A DNA stretch of 43,921 nt from Paraphysomonas bandaiensis (taxonomy: Eukaryota > Chrysophyceae), in assembly GCA_965644295.1 (NCBI GenBank), contig CBFFRP010000443.1:1-43921 (forward strand). The letters run 5' to 3'. Positions 33,044 to 43,921 of this stretch are shown piece by piece; the first letter of the stretch is position 1, and each line of letters opens with the position of its first letter. The notes below the pieces were generated by a model, which had not been told where the DNA came from, did not search any database, and saw only the letters and a program-made list of their open reading frames with translations. Position numbers and translations under genes: made by a program.

Positions 33044-35967
33044 CTACTTATCATCCTCGTCAATCTCTCCACCTTCTTCATCGTCACTCTCAATTTCATC
33101 AAGCTTGGCGCGTTTATCTGCAGCAAGGTCATCTGCCTGATTATCCTCACCATCCACATCCCATATGTCCATATCATTCAGCTCCTGCATTATCTGCTCC
33201 CTGATATCCTGAGCAGTGAAAGCGAACTTCTTATTGGCATCTCTCCTGTTGTATGTCACTGTTACAGTGTACAGGAATGCATTACGTTCATCGTACTCCA
33301 GAACCACAGTAGGTCGAGTCCCCCCCCAATCCTGCTTCAATTGATCGATATACGTTATTTTCACGATATCATTTACACTGTCGTAATTACGATCGTCATA
33401 TGATTGAGCCTTCGTCTTTACAAAATTAACGAGCTTCTCCACGAATATCTTCCTATGCAGTTTCAGCCGTACAGTGGTGAGGCCTTGAGAAACGAAGTTA
33501 TTGCTACGGTAGACAGCGTATACCACTCCTGAAACTGCCACCCAGCAGAGCATCGAGAAAAAGAACCACAGTAAAGGTGTCGTCAATACGACGTCATCCC
33601 AGAATGATACGAACCACCCTGACTGAATGATAGTCCACCCTGGTCCCGTTAGACGATCTAAAAAGTTGAAAGCCAGTATACCAGCGAATATCATCTGCAA
33701 TATCTGTAAAGAATGCGCTGCCCGTTCATTTGATGACTGTAATGAACACATCTTCTTCGTGTTTAGGTCCACGCTCTCGTTCAATTGAAACATTTTTGCT
33801 TCACTGACCATTGCACTCATCTCTCGAAGCACATCCAAAAACCGATGACTACCTGCGATATTCTTCTTCAAATCAGTAGCTCGTCGCACCAACTGGTTGC
33901 GCATGCCACCAATTTCGAGTCTCTCGTACAACGATCGCCCCGCTTGCTCTGGTGGCTCCGGAGGAATCTCTATAATCTCCAGTGCCTCCAACAAATATCC
34001 CAGCATCTCCTCAAGCTGAATGACATCTTTAGCGAGGCGGCATATGCGGTACCTAATCCTGTTAAGCGCCCGAGGGTCTTTAGTACCCTCATTTATGATT
34101 TTATTGGTAGTGATCATGTCGTCATTTAGGATCCAGAGTCGAGCGAAAAAGTTTTGGAGAAAAATGTCAATAGTGATGAATTGCAGATAGGCACAAAGCA
34201 AAGGCTCGTGATGTCGGCTATTCGGCCCGGCCACCAGCAAACCATGACTACCAAAGATAAGTGTGTCGTGCTCAGATATATCGTATGCGGCCTTGGTGTC
34301 CCCAATAACCTGCTTGAGCTCGTTCTCATACTCGCCCTTGTCCATGTATTCTTCAGCAGTCAAATGAGGGGTAATTTCATTGGCGATTATAAGATTCACT
34401 TTGTTTCTGTTGGCTGAGTCCCCAAGGAAAACCAACTGTATAAGTTCCCTTTGATACTGGGATATGATGCTGTCGACAATAGAGGATGAGTCCTGCTGCA
34501 CGTCCACCAGTAGACGTGACAAGTGATCGAGAGAGATGTTGTCCTTAATTCTATCCATCACAGCCTCCACCTGCAGCCCATAGAAGCAGGTACCCTCTGC
34601 GTTTACGCTTACTCCAAAAGTCTCTACCTGAACAACACCAGTCCCCGCTGCGAAGTTAATCTCCGCCTCAAAGTTAATATGATTGGTGAGTGTATAATCC
34701 AGGATATCCACGGATGTGAGCTCCGGAGACATGGTAATTTGAGTCTCCGCGGACTTGTCGTCTATAGCAGGAGAAATAAAACCACCCTGAACTCTTTCTG
34801 TTGAGCCTACATTATTGTTCAATTGAACAATCTGGTTGGCACCAAAAGGAATATACTCCGCAACAATGATAGAAACAGAATTTAAGGTGATAACCTCATC
34901 CAGCTCATCACGGATGTTATCAGCACTTACAGCTGACTCATGTGCTCTATGAGCGTTACTCAGTGTCGGTCGCCCACCATATCGCAAACATTGCGGGATA
35001 TAAGCAGATGACACATAGGATACATCCTCCGTATCAGTGATAGTACTCTTACGCCGATACCCACTCGCACTCATCAAGTAGTAGTGTTTCCCATCCCACA
35101 CTGCAGAGAGTAACTCACGTGTACCCTTCGCATACACAAACTCATGCACAGCCTCCTTTTCTTTACGACTAATCCTCTTAACCAGCTCTTTCCCTTTCTC
35201 AGATATTTGGTAACAAGTAATTGGTTGAAATGATTTGGATGACATCTGAAGACCATTTAACAGTTCCTCTTCTCTTAAAAACTCAACATCTGATTTTCCT
35301 TCTTGTGATACATTTAACCATACACGTCTATTACCCACACTCTGTGATGATGGAGCATAATCAAAGTCTAATACACCTGCTACAATACCCTCATATATAA
35401 GGACTATAAGAGCGGGTTTACGGAGCCATTGATCGGTTTCATCTGTACCAGGTGTGGCTTTACGTGTGTAGAGACTGATCATATATAAGAGACGATTTTG
35501 GTTTTCTGTTAAGCCCTGTGTGTATATATGTGTGTTAGTTGATATGTTATATGTATAGATATATAGTTATATACACATGTTATATATATATATATACAGC
35601 TATACACACACATCTATCTATACATATGCAGGTATATACACAGCTATACAGTCATATCTATCTATACACACACACAGCTATCTATACATATACACACACA
35701 GTTATCTATACACAGCTATACATACATATACACATCTAGCTATACACACACAGCTATACAGTCACATCTACACACATCTATCTATACACAGATAGCTATA
35801 GAAGCTATAGACATCTCTACAGTCTCATCACACTCTCTCTACATCTCTCTACATCTCTGTATAGATATACGCACCGTGTCCTCATCCTCATCAGATTCCG
35901 TCCCTGTCTCACTCCCTGATGAGATGTTATCATCCTCATCATCAGGTTCTTCATGTTCAGGTTTCAT
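33044..35967 (-). CDS. Large two-TM membrane protein of unknown function (854 aa)
   Basis: Two exons on the minus strand: 35967-35875 and 35515-33044, joined in phase 0 across a 359-nt repeat-filled intron. The N-terminus is highly acidic (MKPEHEEPDDEDDNISSG), followed by a folded region containing RKPALIVLIYEGIVAGVLDF and VWDGKHYYLMSASGYRR, a large alpha/beta-like middle, a helical stretch about 540-630 and two hydrophobic segments near 632-652 (LQILQMIFAGILAFNFL) and 678-700 (LLWFFFSMLCWVAVSGVVYA). A roughly 150-residue C-terminal domain ends in an acidic tail (DEEGGEIDEDDK). Two C-proximal helices after a long helical arm recall CorA-type channels, but the GMN signature is missing, so I do not call it that. 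The long clean frame, balanced composition and precise splice make it a real gene. Family not recognised. It is divergent from the MESD-like gene. Confidence 0.8.
35516..35874 (-). repeat. Microsatellite-filled intron 1 of the two-TM protein gene
   Basis: ATATACACAGCTATACA, ATCTATCTATACACA and similar words make up nearly the whole intron. The donor (GTGCGT) and acceptor (ACACAG) on the minus strand join an acidic leader exon to the main exon in phase 0. Confidence 0.85.
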
Positions 35968-36625
35968 TATTCAATATATATGATCACTGTGATGGATGTA
36001 TGTATGTATATGTGGAGATTGTTATATAGATGGATGTGTATGTATGTATAGTCACATGTGTATATATATACACGTATGTATGTATATGTATATGTATGTA
36101 TGTATGTGTATGTATGTATAGGGAAGAGACACATACACACAGTCAACATCACTTTGATCCGTTACAGAGAGATAACTGACACCCATAATATCTTCAAAAG
36201 ACAAACTGAAATAATTTGAATAGTTTAGTGAAAATTATATAGGTTTGTATTAAAAATCCAGTTTTTTTTTGTCCCCACCATAACTACAACGAAAAATTGG
36301 GAAATATATATTTCCCCTTCTGTAAATCCATAGTTTTTTTGCAAACCATAGCGATGGAATCTGGAAGGTTCGGTGGGGGGATATGATTGGATGGATCTGT
36401 GCATATATATATAGTATATACCGGAAATACAGAGTGTATTTCTTGTATATTACTTCTAGAATATACAGCTGCAATATACACACACACACACACCACATAC
36501 TGCTGCTGTATACATACATCATCACACTCAACATATACATACACACATCTCTCCTATATAATCAAACCATCATTACATTCACTTCATTTCACTTCACTTT
36601 CATCATTGAATTAATTCACATACTC
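35968..36625. promoter_or_regulatory. Divergent spacer between two-TM protein and MESD-like genes
   Basis: This 658-bp region separates the two start codons and so must hold both promoters. 36000-36125 is a TATG/CATA-rich tract; 36460-36545 is CA/CATA-rich. There is a T-run at 36263 and TATATATATAGTATATA near 36405. No factor site is claimed. Confidence 0.45.
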
Positions 36626-37529
36626 ATGAAATCACATCTCACACTTCTTCTTCTTATAACCCTCTTATCTTTATATTCACAAACATCACGAGCAGCAGAT
36701 TCAACTACATTATCATCTTCATCTAAAAAAAAAAAATCGACACGTGATTGGAATCGAATTAAGGAAGAAGACCTTGAAAAAGACTGGGAAGATGGGGATG
36801 ATGAGGCCGAGTTGGAGCATGAATATGACCGTATTCAACGTATTCAAGCTGAAAAATCAAAAAAATTATCAGCTGCATTAGACATGAATAATCCCAAGCT
36901 ATTAAAAAAAATGTATGTATGACTGTGTATGTATGTGTGACTGTGTGTGTGTGTATGTGACTGTGTATGTATGCTACTGTGTGTGTATGTATGACTGTGT
37001 GTGTATGTGACTGTGACTGTGTATGTATATGACTGTGTGTGTATGTATGTGACTGTGTATGTATGCTACTGTGTGTGTATGTGTATGACTGTGTATGTTA
37101 TATATATATATATATATATGTATATAGAACTGTACGTATAACTGTGTGTATATATGTATGTATATATAACTGTATATGACTGTATATGTATGTAACTGTA
37201 TGTATAGGTTTAAGGAAGGTGCGATGGATACAAAAGGAGGTATGTTTTTTGTAGAATTAAAGAGTACACAACCAGATGGGAGTGAATGGACAACAACTGC
37301 ACAAGATAAACTTGCAAGTCAATGGAGTGCATTACTTCGTACTGCATCACTCTCTGCAAATGTATTCAATTTAGAGCATGGAAAACTATTATTGTCAGTT
37401 GATAAGGGATGGATAATGAAAGATGTTATGAACTTTGTTCTATCCAGGAAGGAAGTGGATAAGGTAGTGAAGGATAATAAGGACTACTTCCCGGAGCAAT
37501 TGGAAGACGAAGACTTGTATGAGTTGTAG
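36626..37529 (+). CDS. MESD: MESD/Boca-like ER chaperone
   Basis: Two exons: 36626-36912 and 37208-37529, joined as ATG across the junction (LLKKMFKEG), giving 202 residues. A signal peptide is clear: MKSHLTLLLLITLLSLYSQT with a likely cut after SRA. Then a Lys-run and the charged helix RDWNRIKEEDLEKDWEDGDD, EYDRIQRI, NPKLLKKM, the central FFVELKS...W.ALLRTASLSANVFNLEHGKLLLSV and WIMKDVMNFVLSRKEVDKV. This matches the MESD layout (RDYNDADMARLLEQWEKDDD..., a ferredoxin-like core). Known role in animals: chaperone for LDL-receptor-family beta-propeller domains in the ER. The C-terminus is DEDLYEL, which could act as a variant ER-retention tail in place of the animal REDL/KDEL type. The intron (295 nt) is TGTG/TATG repeats. 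Confidence 0.83.
36913..37207 (+). repeat. (TGTATG)/(TGTG) repeat in MESD-like intron
   Basis: Runs of GACTGTGTGTGTATGTATG and similar, with a (TA)n stretch near 37100, fill the whole intron between the GTATGT donor and the TATAG acceptor. Confidence 0.88.
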
Positions 37530-38008
37530 AGTTGCATTGTGTCTGTATTGGCTTTGCATGTCTACCTTTAATGAGTAATAGTAAGAGCGTGCAATAGTTA
37601 AAGCTATATAAATATAAAGCATAATGCAAAATTTGTATTAAGATATGACACGATTTTCTAAGGATTTGTGATGGAATACTAATTGTGGGCGAATTATTTA
37701 ATTTGTGAGGTGTACTTTGTCAACACTAGTTTTATTGAAATTCTGTGGTTACGACATATTTTTTTCTGAACTATACTTTTTCCTCTCCCTAAAGAAGAGC
37801 TCGTCAGTGGAACTTCACACTTTTTTAGAATTTAGCATTGCTGTCAAGATAGAAGCCAATCACTCATTTCACCCCAAGATATATATTCAATTGCCGTAAC
37901 ACACTCAAAGATCTGTTTCTACTATTTATTATTTAATAAGCAGTCAAGGCAATCAAAATCCCTGCCAACCCCAGCGCACCATAAACAATTTCGCTATTGG
38001 AATACTAT
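37530..38008. other. Intergenic between the convergent MESD-like and p150 genes
   Basis: Holds the 3' flanks of both genes. No ORF with domain content, no repeat. TTTATTATTTAATAAG near 37925 could be a poly(A) region for the minus-strand gene. Confidence 0.45.
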
Positions 38009-41000
38009 CTACACTGCAAGAGCGCCATTTGTAGCAGTAATTGACTCTGTAATGGGACGCTGTATCCTCATGAGAGTTGTTTTCAGAGCGTTAACTTTTA
38101 ATAGGCTTTCTTTTTGCCGGGCTCTCAGCGCTGCACTTGCCACTAACTTGTCGCCAGAGAGACCCACAATACGAACACTAGCCCGAGAAGTTCTCACCTC
38201 ACTGTAGCATAAAGGTTACACAGGCAACATATTTCATCTAGTACATACTTGTAAAGCTTGCGCGCTCTGGTCCGTCGCTCCTCGTCGTTAATTGGGCACA
38301 CTATTATACAGCATGTTATATAAAAAGTATCACGACAATAGGCCGCACCTGGACCTTCATCTTTCTTTTCTTCAACGCTACCATCTTCTGGCGGGATTTT
38401 AGAAGCGGTGCCACATAAAGGCAAGGGGCGGAGTGAACTTATGATCCGGTGGGTAGCGAGAGACCGCCATGCGTTACTTTCGGCCTGCAAAGAGGATAGA
38501 ACGCGTAGCAAACTGTCAGGTGTTCCCTGTAGGCACTCTGAACTCTTTTCTCCAGACGCGGCAAGAGAAGTTACTACAGCAAGAGGATTTGGACTTCCTG
38601 CACTTCCACCTTTTCTCATTGTCCCTTTCTTTTCTTCTATTTGTGATTCCAGATCTGCCACCTGTTGCTCCATCATCTCCAGAGCCTCAGAAAGGACTTT
38701 ATTTTCTTCTTTCAATGAGGCTAGCTGCTTCTCACTCTCCGGTGATGAAGACTTGCTCACCACCTGCGCCTTTGCCTTGGAACTCTCAGTTAGGAGTTCC
38801 TCCAGCTCGCCGACGCGCCGTAGAAGAGCTCTTTGCTCAGCACGAAGAGCCGCTGCCTCAGATTCACTTTTGTCCTTGAGCCCCATCAACTCTGACACCT
38901 CATCCTGCAATCGCACAGAGGCTGCGAGGTTCTTACCAGCCCTCCTGCTCCGTTGAACCCACCCACAACCATTTTCTGACAGAGCTCCAGACCCTTCTTG
39001 AATATCGACCTCGCTCCAGTTCGAGTCAGGCAGTTGGCCAAGAGTCATCCAACAGAAGGCAGTGCGGGGATCTAAAATTGGCTGAAAAAGGCGTATACCA
39101 TGCCCGCCCATACTGTGGGAGAGAACCTCTCGGCTCCACGCTGCTACTTGAGGCAAAAGGTCCTTAAGTTCAAACCACTTTTCTTCGCGTAGCACTTGAG
39201 ACATGTCGTGAAAGAGCCCGTAGAGCCCATCCAGTTGACTGGAACTTAACACCAGAGATAGAATTTCTCGGCTCTGACGGGTACTTGATGCACCCATGAA
39301 ACTTCTGGTGACCCTAAATACTGGCTATAAGCAATTAAACTAAGCAATTATAAGAAACCAACTTGTGCAAATGAATGGAAAGCTCCTCGGCAGTATCGGC
39401 TTCTCCCTTCGCACGCATAACGTCTTCCGCAGAGTCGGGGTCATTACCAGCCTCCACTGCATCTCTAGTAGCTACCTCCACTCCCATCAGTGCTCTAACG
39501 TGGATCGCCCTCGCAATTCCAGCCATTGACAGTAGAAGAGACGACGAACCGAATGACACATGCCATTTGATATCGTCACCTATGCCACTCTGGGTCACAA
39601 AGCACTACTATGTTATAAGAGCAAACAGTAAAACATCGTAACTCACCAAGTCAGACCGGGCAGACAGAGTGGATCCCTCCTGCTCTTGCTTTCTGCACAC
39701 CAACACGTCTCTTAGTTGAATACATCGGTACTCCCCATTACAGAGCGCCAGCAGAGCAGTTTCACAACGTTCAAGAGCAGATGCAATGCCGACCACAGAC
39801 ATCTTGGTGGATCCTTGCCGACCTTTTAAGACTGATGAACACGCAATCTCAAGTTCCCTAAAGAGCCACACCAACGATTCCGTACTCTCCTGGCTGCTTA
39901 GGCCTCTAGCAAGGAGGCCAATGACGTGCCAACAAACTCCTACAGCCCGGGCTGCATTCACTGCACATTCAGAGGCAGCACAAAAGTCTTGTAGAGATCC
40001 CGATAGTGCTTGTTCGTCCCCATCTTGTCCATCTGCCCCGATTGGGACGCGGGCTTCTCCAGCCGAGGCCATGTAAGCAGACACCGCAGAGTATAGCGCC
40101 GATGAGACCGCAGCCTCTGCACTGAAAACCACTACCTCGTCAGCCACACCCTGACCCTCAATAGATCCTTCCATGTTGTCGTCCTCCAGTCTCCCAATAG
40201 TGGATGGAAGAGCAAGAAGAGAGCTTCTCGTTCCCTCGCTCCATCCCTTGACACCATCTAATAGTCGCGAGAGTAATGGATATACCAGAAGTAATAGTCG
40301 GGTCATTCGAGATTTTTCAAGCAGCTCCCTGCCTGTGGATAGAGTCAGAGCACTCTGAAGGGTAGCTACCTGCTCAGTAAGAGCGTACAGTCTTCGTCGC
40401 AGAGACTGTTCTCCTACATTCCGCCCAGAGACCTCTCGTAGCTCCTCGTGCCCTTCAGCAAGGCGTCCAACTAGCTCCTTGTTCTCCCTCCTCAGCTTTT
40501 CCACCATCCTGGTTCATCATGAGCATATCGCATAATAATATCCATTTACATACCCCGTGACTTTGTCCATCTTATTCTTCTGCTCATTTAACCGAGTAAC
40601 CAGTGCCTCTCGTTCCTTTTCACCCGCAGCCAGCTTGACATCCTTATTCTCTACCTCCGCACGAAGAGAGGATATTTCATGTCGCTGTGATACATCTAAC
40701 TCCTCCATAATCTCAGCCGCTGCCTCCAAGTCCTCTACAGTAGACTCCGCAGCGCTCAAACGTGTGTGTAGTTCCTGGTTCTTTGTAGATAAACTTTCTA
40801 CCATATCTGCATACCCACTGCTGTCGTCCACTTGCTGAGATAAATCTTTAATCTCTTCCATTGCCCTTTTCAACTCTTCTTGTAACCGATCTGCATCCTC
40901 CTTACTTCCCCTAAGCTGTTCCACTTCCGCAGATAGCACATCCAATTCAGCTTTATGTGTCTCTGCCTGGGTCTCCGCAGCCCTTTGATCTGCTAAATGC

Positions 41001-43425
41001 ACACCTTGTAGCCGTCTAAGGGCTTCTCTTAACCGGATATTTTGTTCTCGGTAGTCCTCCACATCCCCAGAGACATCTCCACTACTTGGGGCGTCACTCT
41101 GCAACACACATAAGCTCTATCACTAGAACACAGCACAACACACCTGCTGACTGCTGAGCTGTTGCTCCAACTCTCTGATCCTTTCCTGCGAGCGTAAAAC
41201 GAGAATAGAAATAAAATTAGAAGCGTGTATAATGTACACATCTACGGGTTACGTGCTCAGCAAGGTTACCTCGGCCGTCTCCAGGTCAATGCAACGTTGC
41301 TCACTGTCGAGGGTCACCATTTCCAAAGTGTCCATAAGTTCACTCATTTGTCCTTGTAGCTCAAGGATTCTCGCTTCAGCGGACTTGTCTTGCTGTTGCC
41401 CTTCCAACTCAGTACACTTCTTTTGCAGTGCCGCTACTTCCTCGTTGTATTTCTGCTCTAAAGTTGCCAACTCCACTTTGAAATGGCTTCGCTCCTTTTC
41501 CAAGTCAACGTTGTGCTTCTGCTCTAAAGCAGCCAACTGCTCTTTGAAATGGCTTCGTTCTTGGTCCAGGTCATCACCGTGCTTGTGTTCTAAGGCAGCC
41601 AACTGCTCTTTGAAATGCTTTCGCTCTTTCTCCAGCTCGTCACCATTTTGTCCTAAAGTGGCCAACTCCTCTTCGAAATGCTTTCGCTCCTTGTCGAGAT
41701 CATCTCCGTGTTTCTGTTCTAAAGCGGCTAGCTTCTCTTCAAACTGCTTCCGCTCTTTTTCCAGGTCGTCGATATGCTTCTGTTCTAAATTGGCCAACTC
41801 CTCTTCAAAATGCTTTCGCTCCTTGTCGAGATCGTCTCCACGCTTCTGTTCTAAAGCGGCTAGCTTCTCTTCAAACTGCTTCCGCTCTTTTTCCAGATCG
41901 TCGATATGCTTCTGTTCTAAGGCAGGCAACTCCACTTGGACATTATTACGCTCCTTTTCGAGGTCGTCGCCATGCTTCTGCTCTAGAGCGGCCAACTCCT
42001 CTTTGAATTGCTTTCGCTCTTTTTCCAGCTCGTCGCCATACTTCTGCTCTAAAGCAGTCAACTCCTCTTTGAAAAGTTTTCGCTCTTTTTCGAGATCATC
42101 ATCGTGCTTCTGCGCTAAAGCAGCCAACTCCTCTTTGTGCCTACCTATTTCTTCACTTTCATTATTATTGTCTAGTCGTTTTCGCAAGGCAGATATATCA
42201 TCTTCATATTTACGCTGCTGCGCCGCGATTTCATCGGCATTAGCCTGCCTTATCCTCGAAATCTCTTCTCTCAATTGTTGTTCCTGAGCAGCCATATCAT
42301 CACTGTGTCTTTGTCGTATCAGAGCAAGATCATCATCCGAGGTGTGAGATGAAGCAGGTTCCTCAAGACGACTTTCTTGGAGCGAAACTAATTCAGCCGC
42401 ATGTTGTTGCTGCTGTGCTGCCATTTCGTCCTGAAATTTTTGCTGCTGTTTGGACAACTCTGATGTAGTATTTTCTAATTGCGCTGACAACTCATCGTAC
42501 TTTTGCTTATGAATAGCCAGTTCCTTTTCATGGCTCTGCCGCTGAGAGGCAAGTTCTGCTTGCAGGGAGGAGTATTGGTCTTGCAGGGTTTGCATAGCAG
42601 CTTCAAGCTTCGCTCTGCACAGAAATTATACGCTCAATAGAGCTCATATCACTACACACCTATCGTCACCACTCTTGCTACCCTGCCGCTGAGAATCCAC
42701 AGAAGATGCGCCCTTACTCTTTCCCGACTCGACCTTATCCTCTGATAACTGTCGAGAAGCCACGGTCGGTGCAGATGATGCACTCTTCGTAGGAATTCCT
42801 GAGTCTCTCTTAGCTGCCTCTAACTTAGACTTGGTATCGCTTTTTGAAGATGCATAGTCACGATCGAGCTTCACTTGTGCCCGCTTAACAAAGAGACCAT
42901 GCTTGTCTGCACATTCAAAGTAACGTACACCTGCAACAGAGCCATCGTTCTTTCCCTCTGGTTCATGCAGCTCGATGCCTACCCACTCACCAGCAGCAAA
43001 CTACAAGCCAATATATAAATATATCATACAATATAGCACTAATCTAAAGTTGGATACATATACACGTATAATATATAAAACTACATACATATAATTAATA
43101 TGCCTATGCATATAACATACATAACACATGACTTATATATACATATACACACATATATATATACATAACTATAGAGAGACATACATACATATATATATAC
43201 ATACATATACAGGCATATACATACATACATATAACTATAGAGAGATATATATAACACACACAGATCCATCTGTCTGTCTGTCTGTCTGTCTGTCTGTGTA
43301 TGTATGTATGTATGTGTAACTCTCACCTGAGTCTCTCCAATAAACCGAACCACACCCTTCTTACCAGACCCCACCCCTGTAACGACATGAGACCCTATGT
43401 CCACTAGCTGCTTGCTAGAGCTCAT
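38009..43425 (-). CDS. DCTN1: Dynactin p150Glued-like subunit with CAP-Gly domain
   Basis: Ten exons on the minus strand: 43425-43327, 43000-42660, 42614-41270, 41185-41144, 41098-40554, 40508-39647, 39604-39359, 39324-38349, 38300-38249, 38201-38009; one frame of about 1565 residues. Residues 1-76 form a CAP-Gly domain split by intron 1: [35 protein letters not shown], then [19 protein letters not shown]. Next a Ser/Lys-rich basic linker, a long coiled coil with ten 22-residue repeats (about 319-537), then the dynactin core [19 protein letters not shown] and [20 protein letters not shown], a helical Ala-rich middle, a second coiled coil (exon 8) and a short C-terminal domain. Known role: microtubule plus-end and dynein binding arm of dynactin. 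It is longer than animal p150 (about 1280) because of the repeats. The 3' border of exon 7 and 5' border of exon 8 are uncertain by a few codons. Other CAP-Gly coiled-coil proteins (CLIP) are less likely. Confidence 0.85.
41444..42100 (-). repeat. 66-bp tandem repeat coding a 22-residue coiled-coil unit, ten copies
   Basis: Inside exon 3 of the p150-like gene. The consensus unit is [20 protein letters not shown] plus two residues (HG or HI). One copy (LATLGQNG) is a codon short. Neighbouring copies alternate in type (KQFEEKL/KHFEEEL), which suggests duplication of two-unit blocks. The plus-strand ORF at 41232-42287 is its mirror image and not a gene. Confidence 0.93.
43001..43326 (-). repeat. 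Microsatellite-rich intron 1 of the p150-like gene
   Basis: CATATATATATAC, ACATACATA and (CTGT)n (43268-43297) tracts. Splitting the CAP-Gly domain, it joins GETQ to FAAGEWVG in phase 0 with a GTGAGA donor and a TTGTAG acceptor on the minus strand. Confidence 0.85.
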
Positions 43426-43921
43426 GATTAATATAGGCGATGGATACTATAAGAGAGAGAAGCTGCTAGAATATAGAGATACACATACATATACACACAC
43501 AGATATATGAGTTTAAATATACATACATACATACATACATACATACATACATACATACATACATACATACATACATACATACATACATACATACATACAT
43601 ACATACATACATACATACATACATACATACATACATACATACATACATACATACATACATACATACATACATACATACATACATACATACATACATACAT
43701 ACATACATACATACATACATACATACATACATACATACATACATACATACATACATACATACATACATACATACATACAGACATACATACATACCTACAT
43801 ACATACATACATACATACATACATACATACATACATACATACATACATACATACATACATACATACATACATACATACATACATACATACATACATACAT
43901 ACATACATACATACATACATG
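43426..43921. repeat. p150 upstream region and (CATA)n array running off the window
   Basis: About 90 bp of unique leader (43426-43518) then about 400 bp of CATA with two variants (CAGACATAC near 43780 and CCTACATAC near 43793). The array continues past the end. On the strand of the p150 gene it reads TATG. ORFs over it are artefacts. Confidence 0.95.

Noticed and set aside
33044-35515. CorA-type magnesium transporter
   Set aside because: The C-proximal two-helix layout is similar, but the GMN motif after the first helix is absent (FNFLDRLTGPGW instead).
39325-39358. A 34-nt intron in the p150-like gene
   Set aside because: It is frame-compatible, but alternative borders (GTTGGT donor with TTTAG or ACCAG acceptor, 49-57 nt) also keep the frame and fit normal intron size, so I make no claim of an unusually short intron.
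41232-42287. 351-codon plus-strand Ser/Cys/Phe-rich ORF
   Set aside because: It is the antisense shadow of the p150 tandem repeat, open only because the repeat lacks stops in that frame.
2642-43425. Dynein heavy chain and p150Glued as a functional gene cluster
   Set aside because: The heavy chain is the axonemal DNAH6 type, whereas p150 belongs to cytoplasmic dynactin; they are 22 kb apart with unrelated genes between.
1-43921. tRNA, rRNA or snRNA genes
   Set aside because: No cloverleaf with paired A/B boxes or familiar rRNA/snRNA motif was found by eye; a covariance-model search would be needed to exclude them.

Overview
This window is nuclear DNA from a eukaryote. Every gene recognised is a eukaryotic housekeeping or ciliary gene, and most are split by spliceosomal introns with GT..AG borders. 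I joined exons by hand using reading-frame continuity and family knowledge, and each final model keeps one open frame. An axonemal (DNAH6-type) dynein heavy chain implies a cell that builds motile cilia or flagella. Together with ATG5, VPS28, a MESD-like chaperone, a p150Glued-like dynactin subunit and a small bestrophin, this suggests a flagellated protist or an early-branching relative of animals or fungi. I cannot place it more closely from sequence alone. Coding DNA uses the standard code. Intergenic DNA is AT-rich and full of (CATA)n/(TATG)n microsatellites.

Layout: 151-1162 (+) bestrophin-like channel; 1163-2641 spacer with a 37-bp minisatellite and a foldback; 2642-15764 (+) axonemal inner-arm dynein heavy chain, 12 exons, one of them 8.2 kb; 15765-21766 a gene-poor tract holding inverted repeats, two decayed Ty3/Gypsy-like RNase H fragments and a small palindromic element; 21767-23001 (-) ATG5; 23002-23863 shared upstream region filled by a CATA array; 23864-24641 (+) VPS28; 24642-28104 a long near-perfect hairpin, a possible orphan exon and a pogo/Tigger-like transposon inserted in a GTAT microsatellite; 28105-29528 (+) Cys-rich PLAC8-like protein; 29529-33043 a dispersed repeat split by a 0.77-kb insert with a 13-bp target duplication, and a hAT-type MITE; 33044-35967 (-) a large two-TM protein of unknown function; 35968-36625 divergent spacer; 36626-37529 (+) MESD-like ER chaperone; 38009-43425 (-) p150Glued-like dynactin subunit with an unusual 22-residue tandem repeat; 43426-43921 CATA array running off the window.

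Functional themes: the genes are not an operon and no single pathway unites them. Two pairs are divergent (ATG5/VPS28; two-TM protein/MESD) and could share promoters. Dynein heavy chain and p150Glued are both motor-related, but one is axonemal and the other belongs to cytoplasmic dynactin, so their proximity is probably chance. Introns fall in two classes: most are 42-85 nt, and those above about 140 nt are swollen by microsatellites. The least explained items are the 854-residue two-TM protein, the repeat-expanded coiled coil in p150, the 139-bp-arm hairpin, and the 0.77-kb insert with a P/S/T-rich broken ORF.
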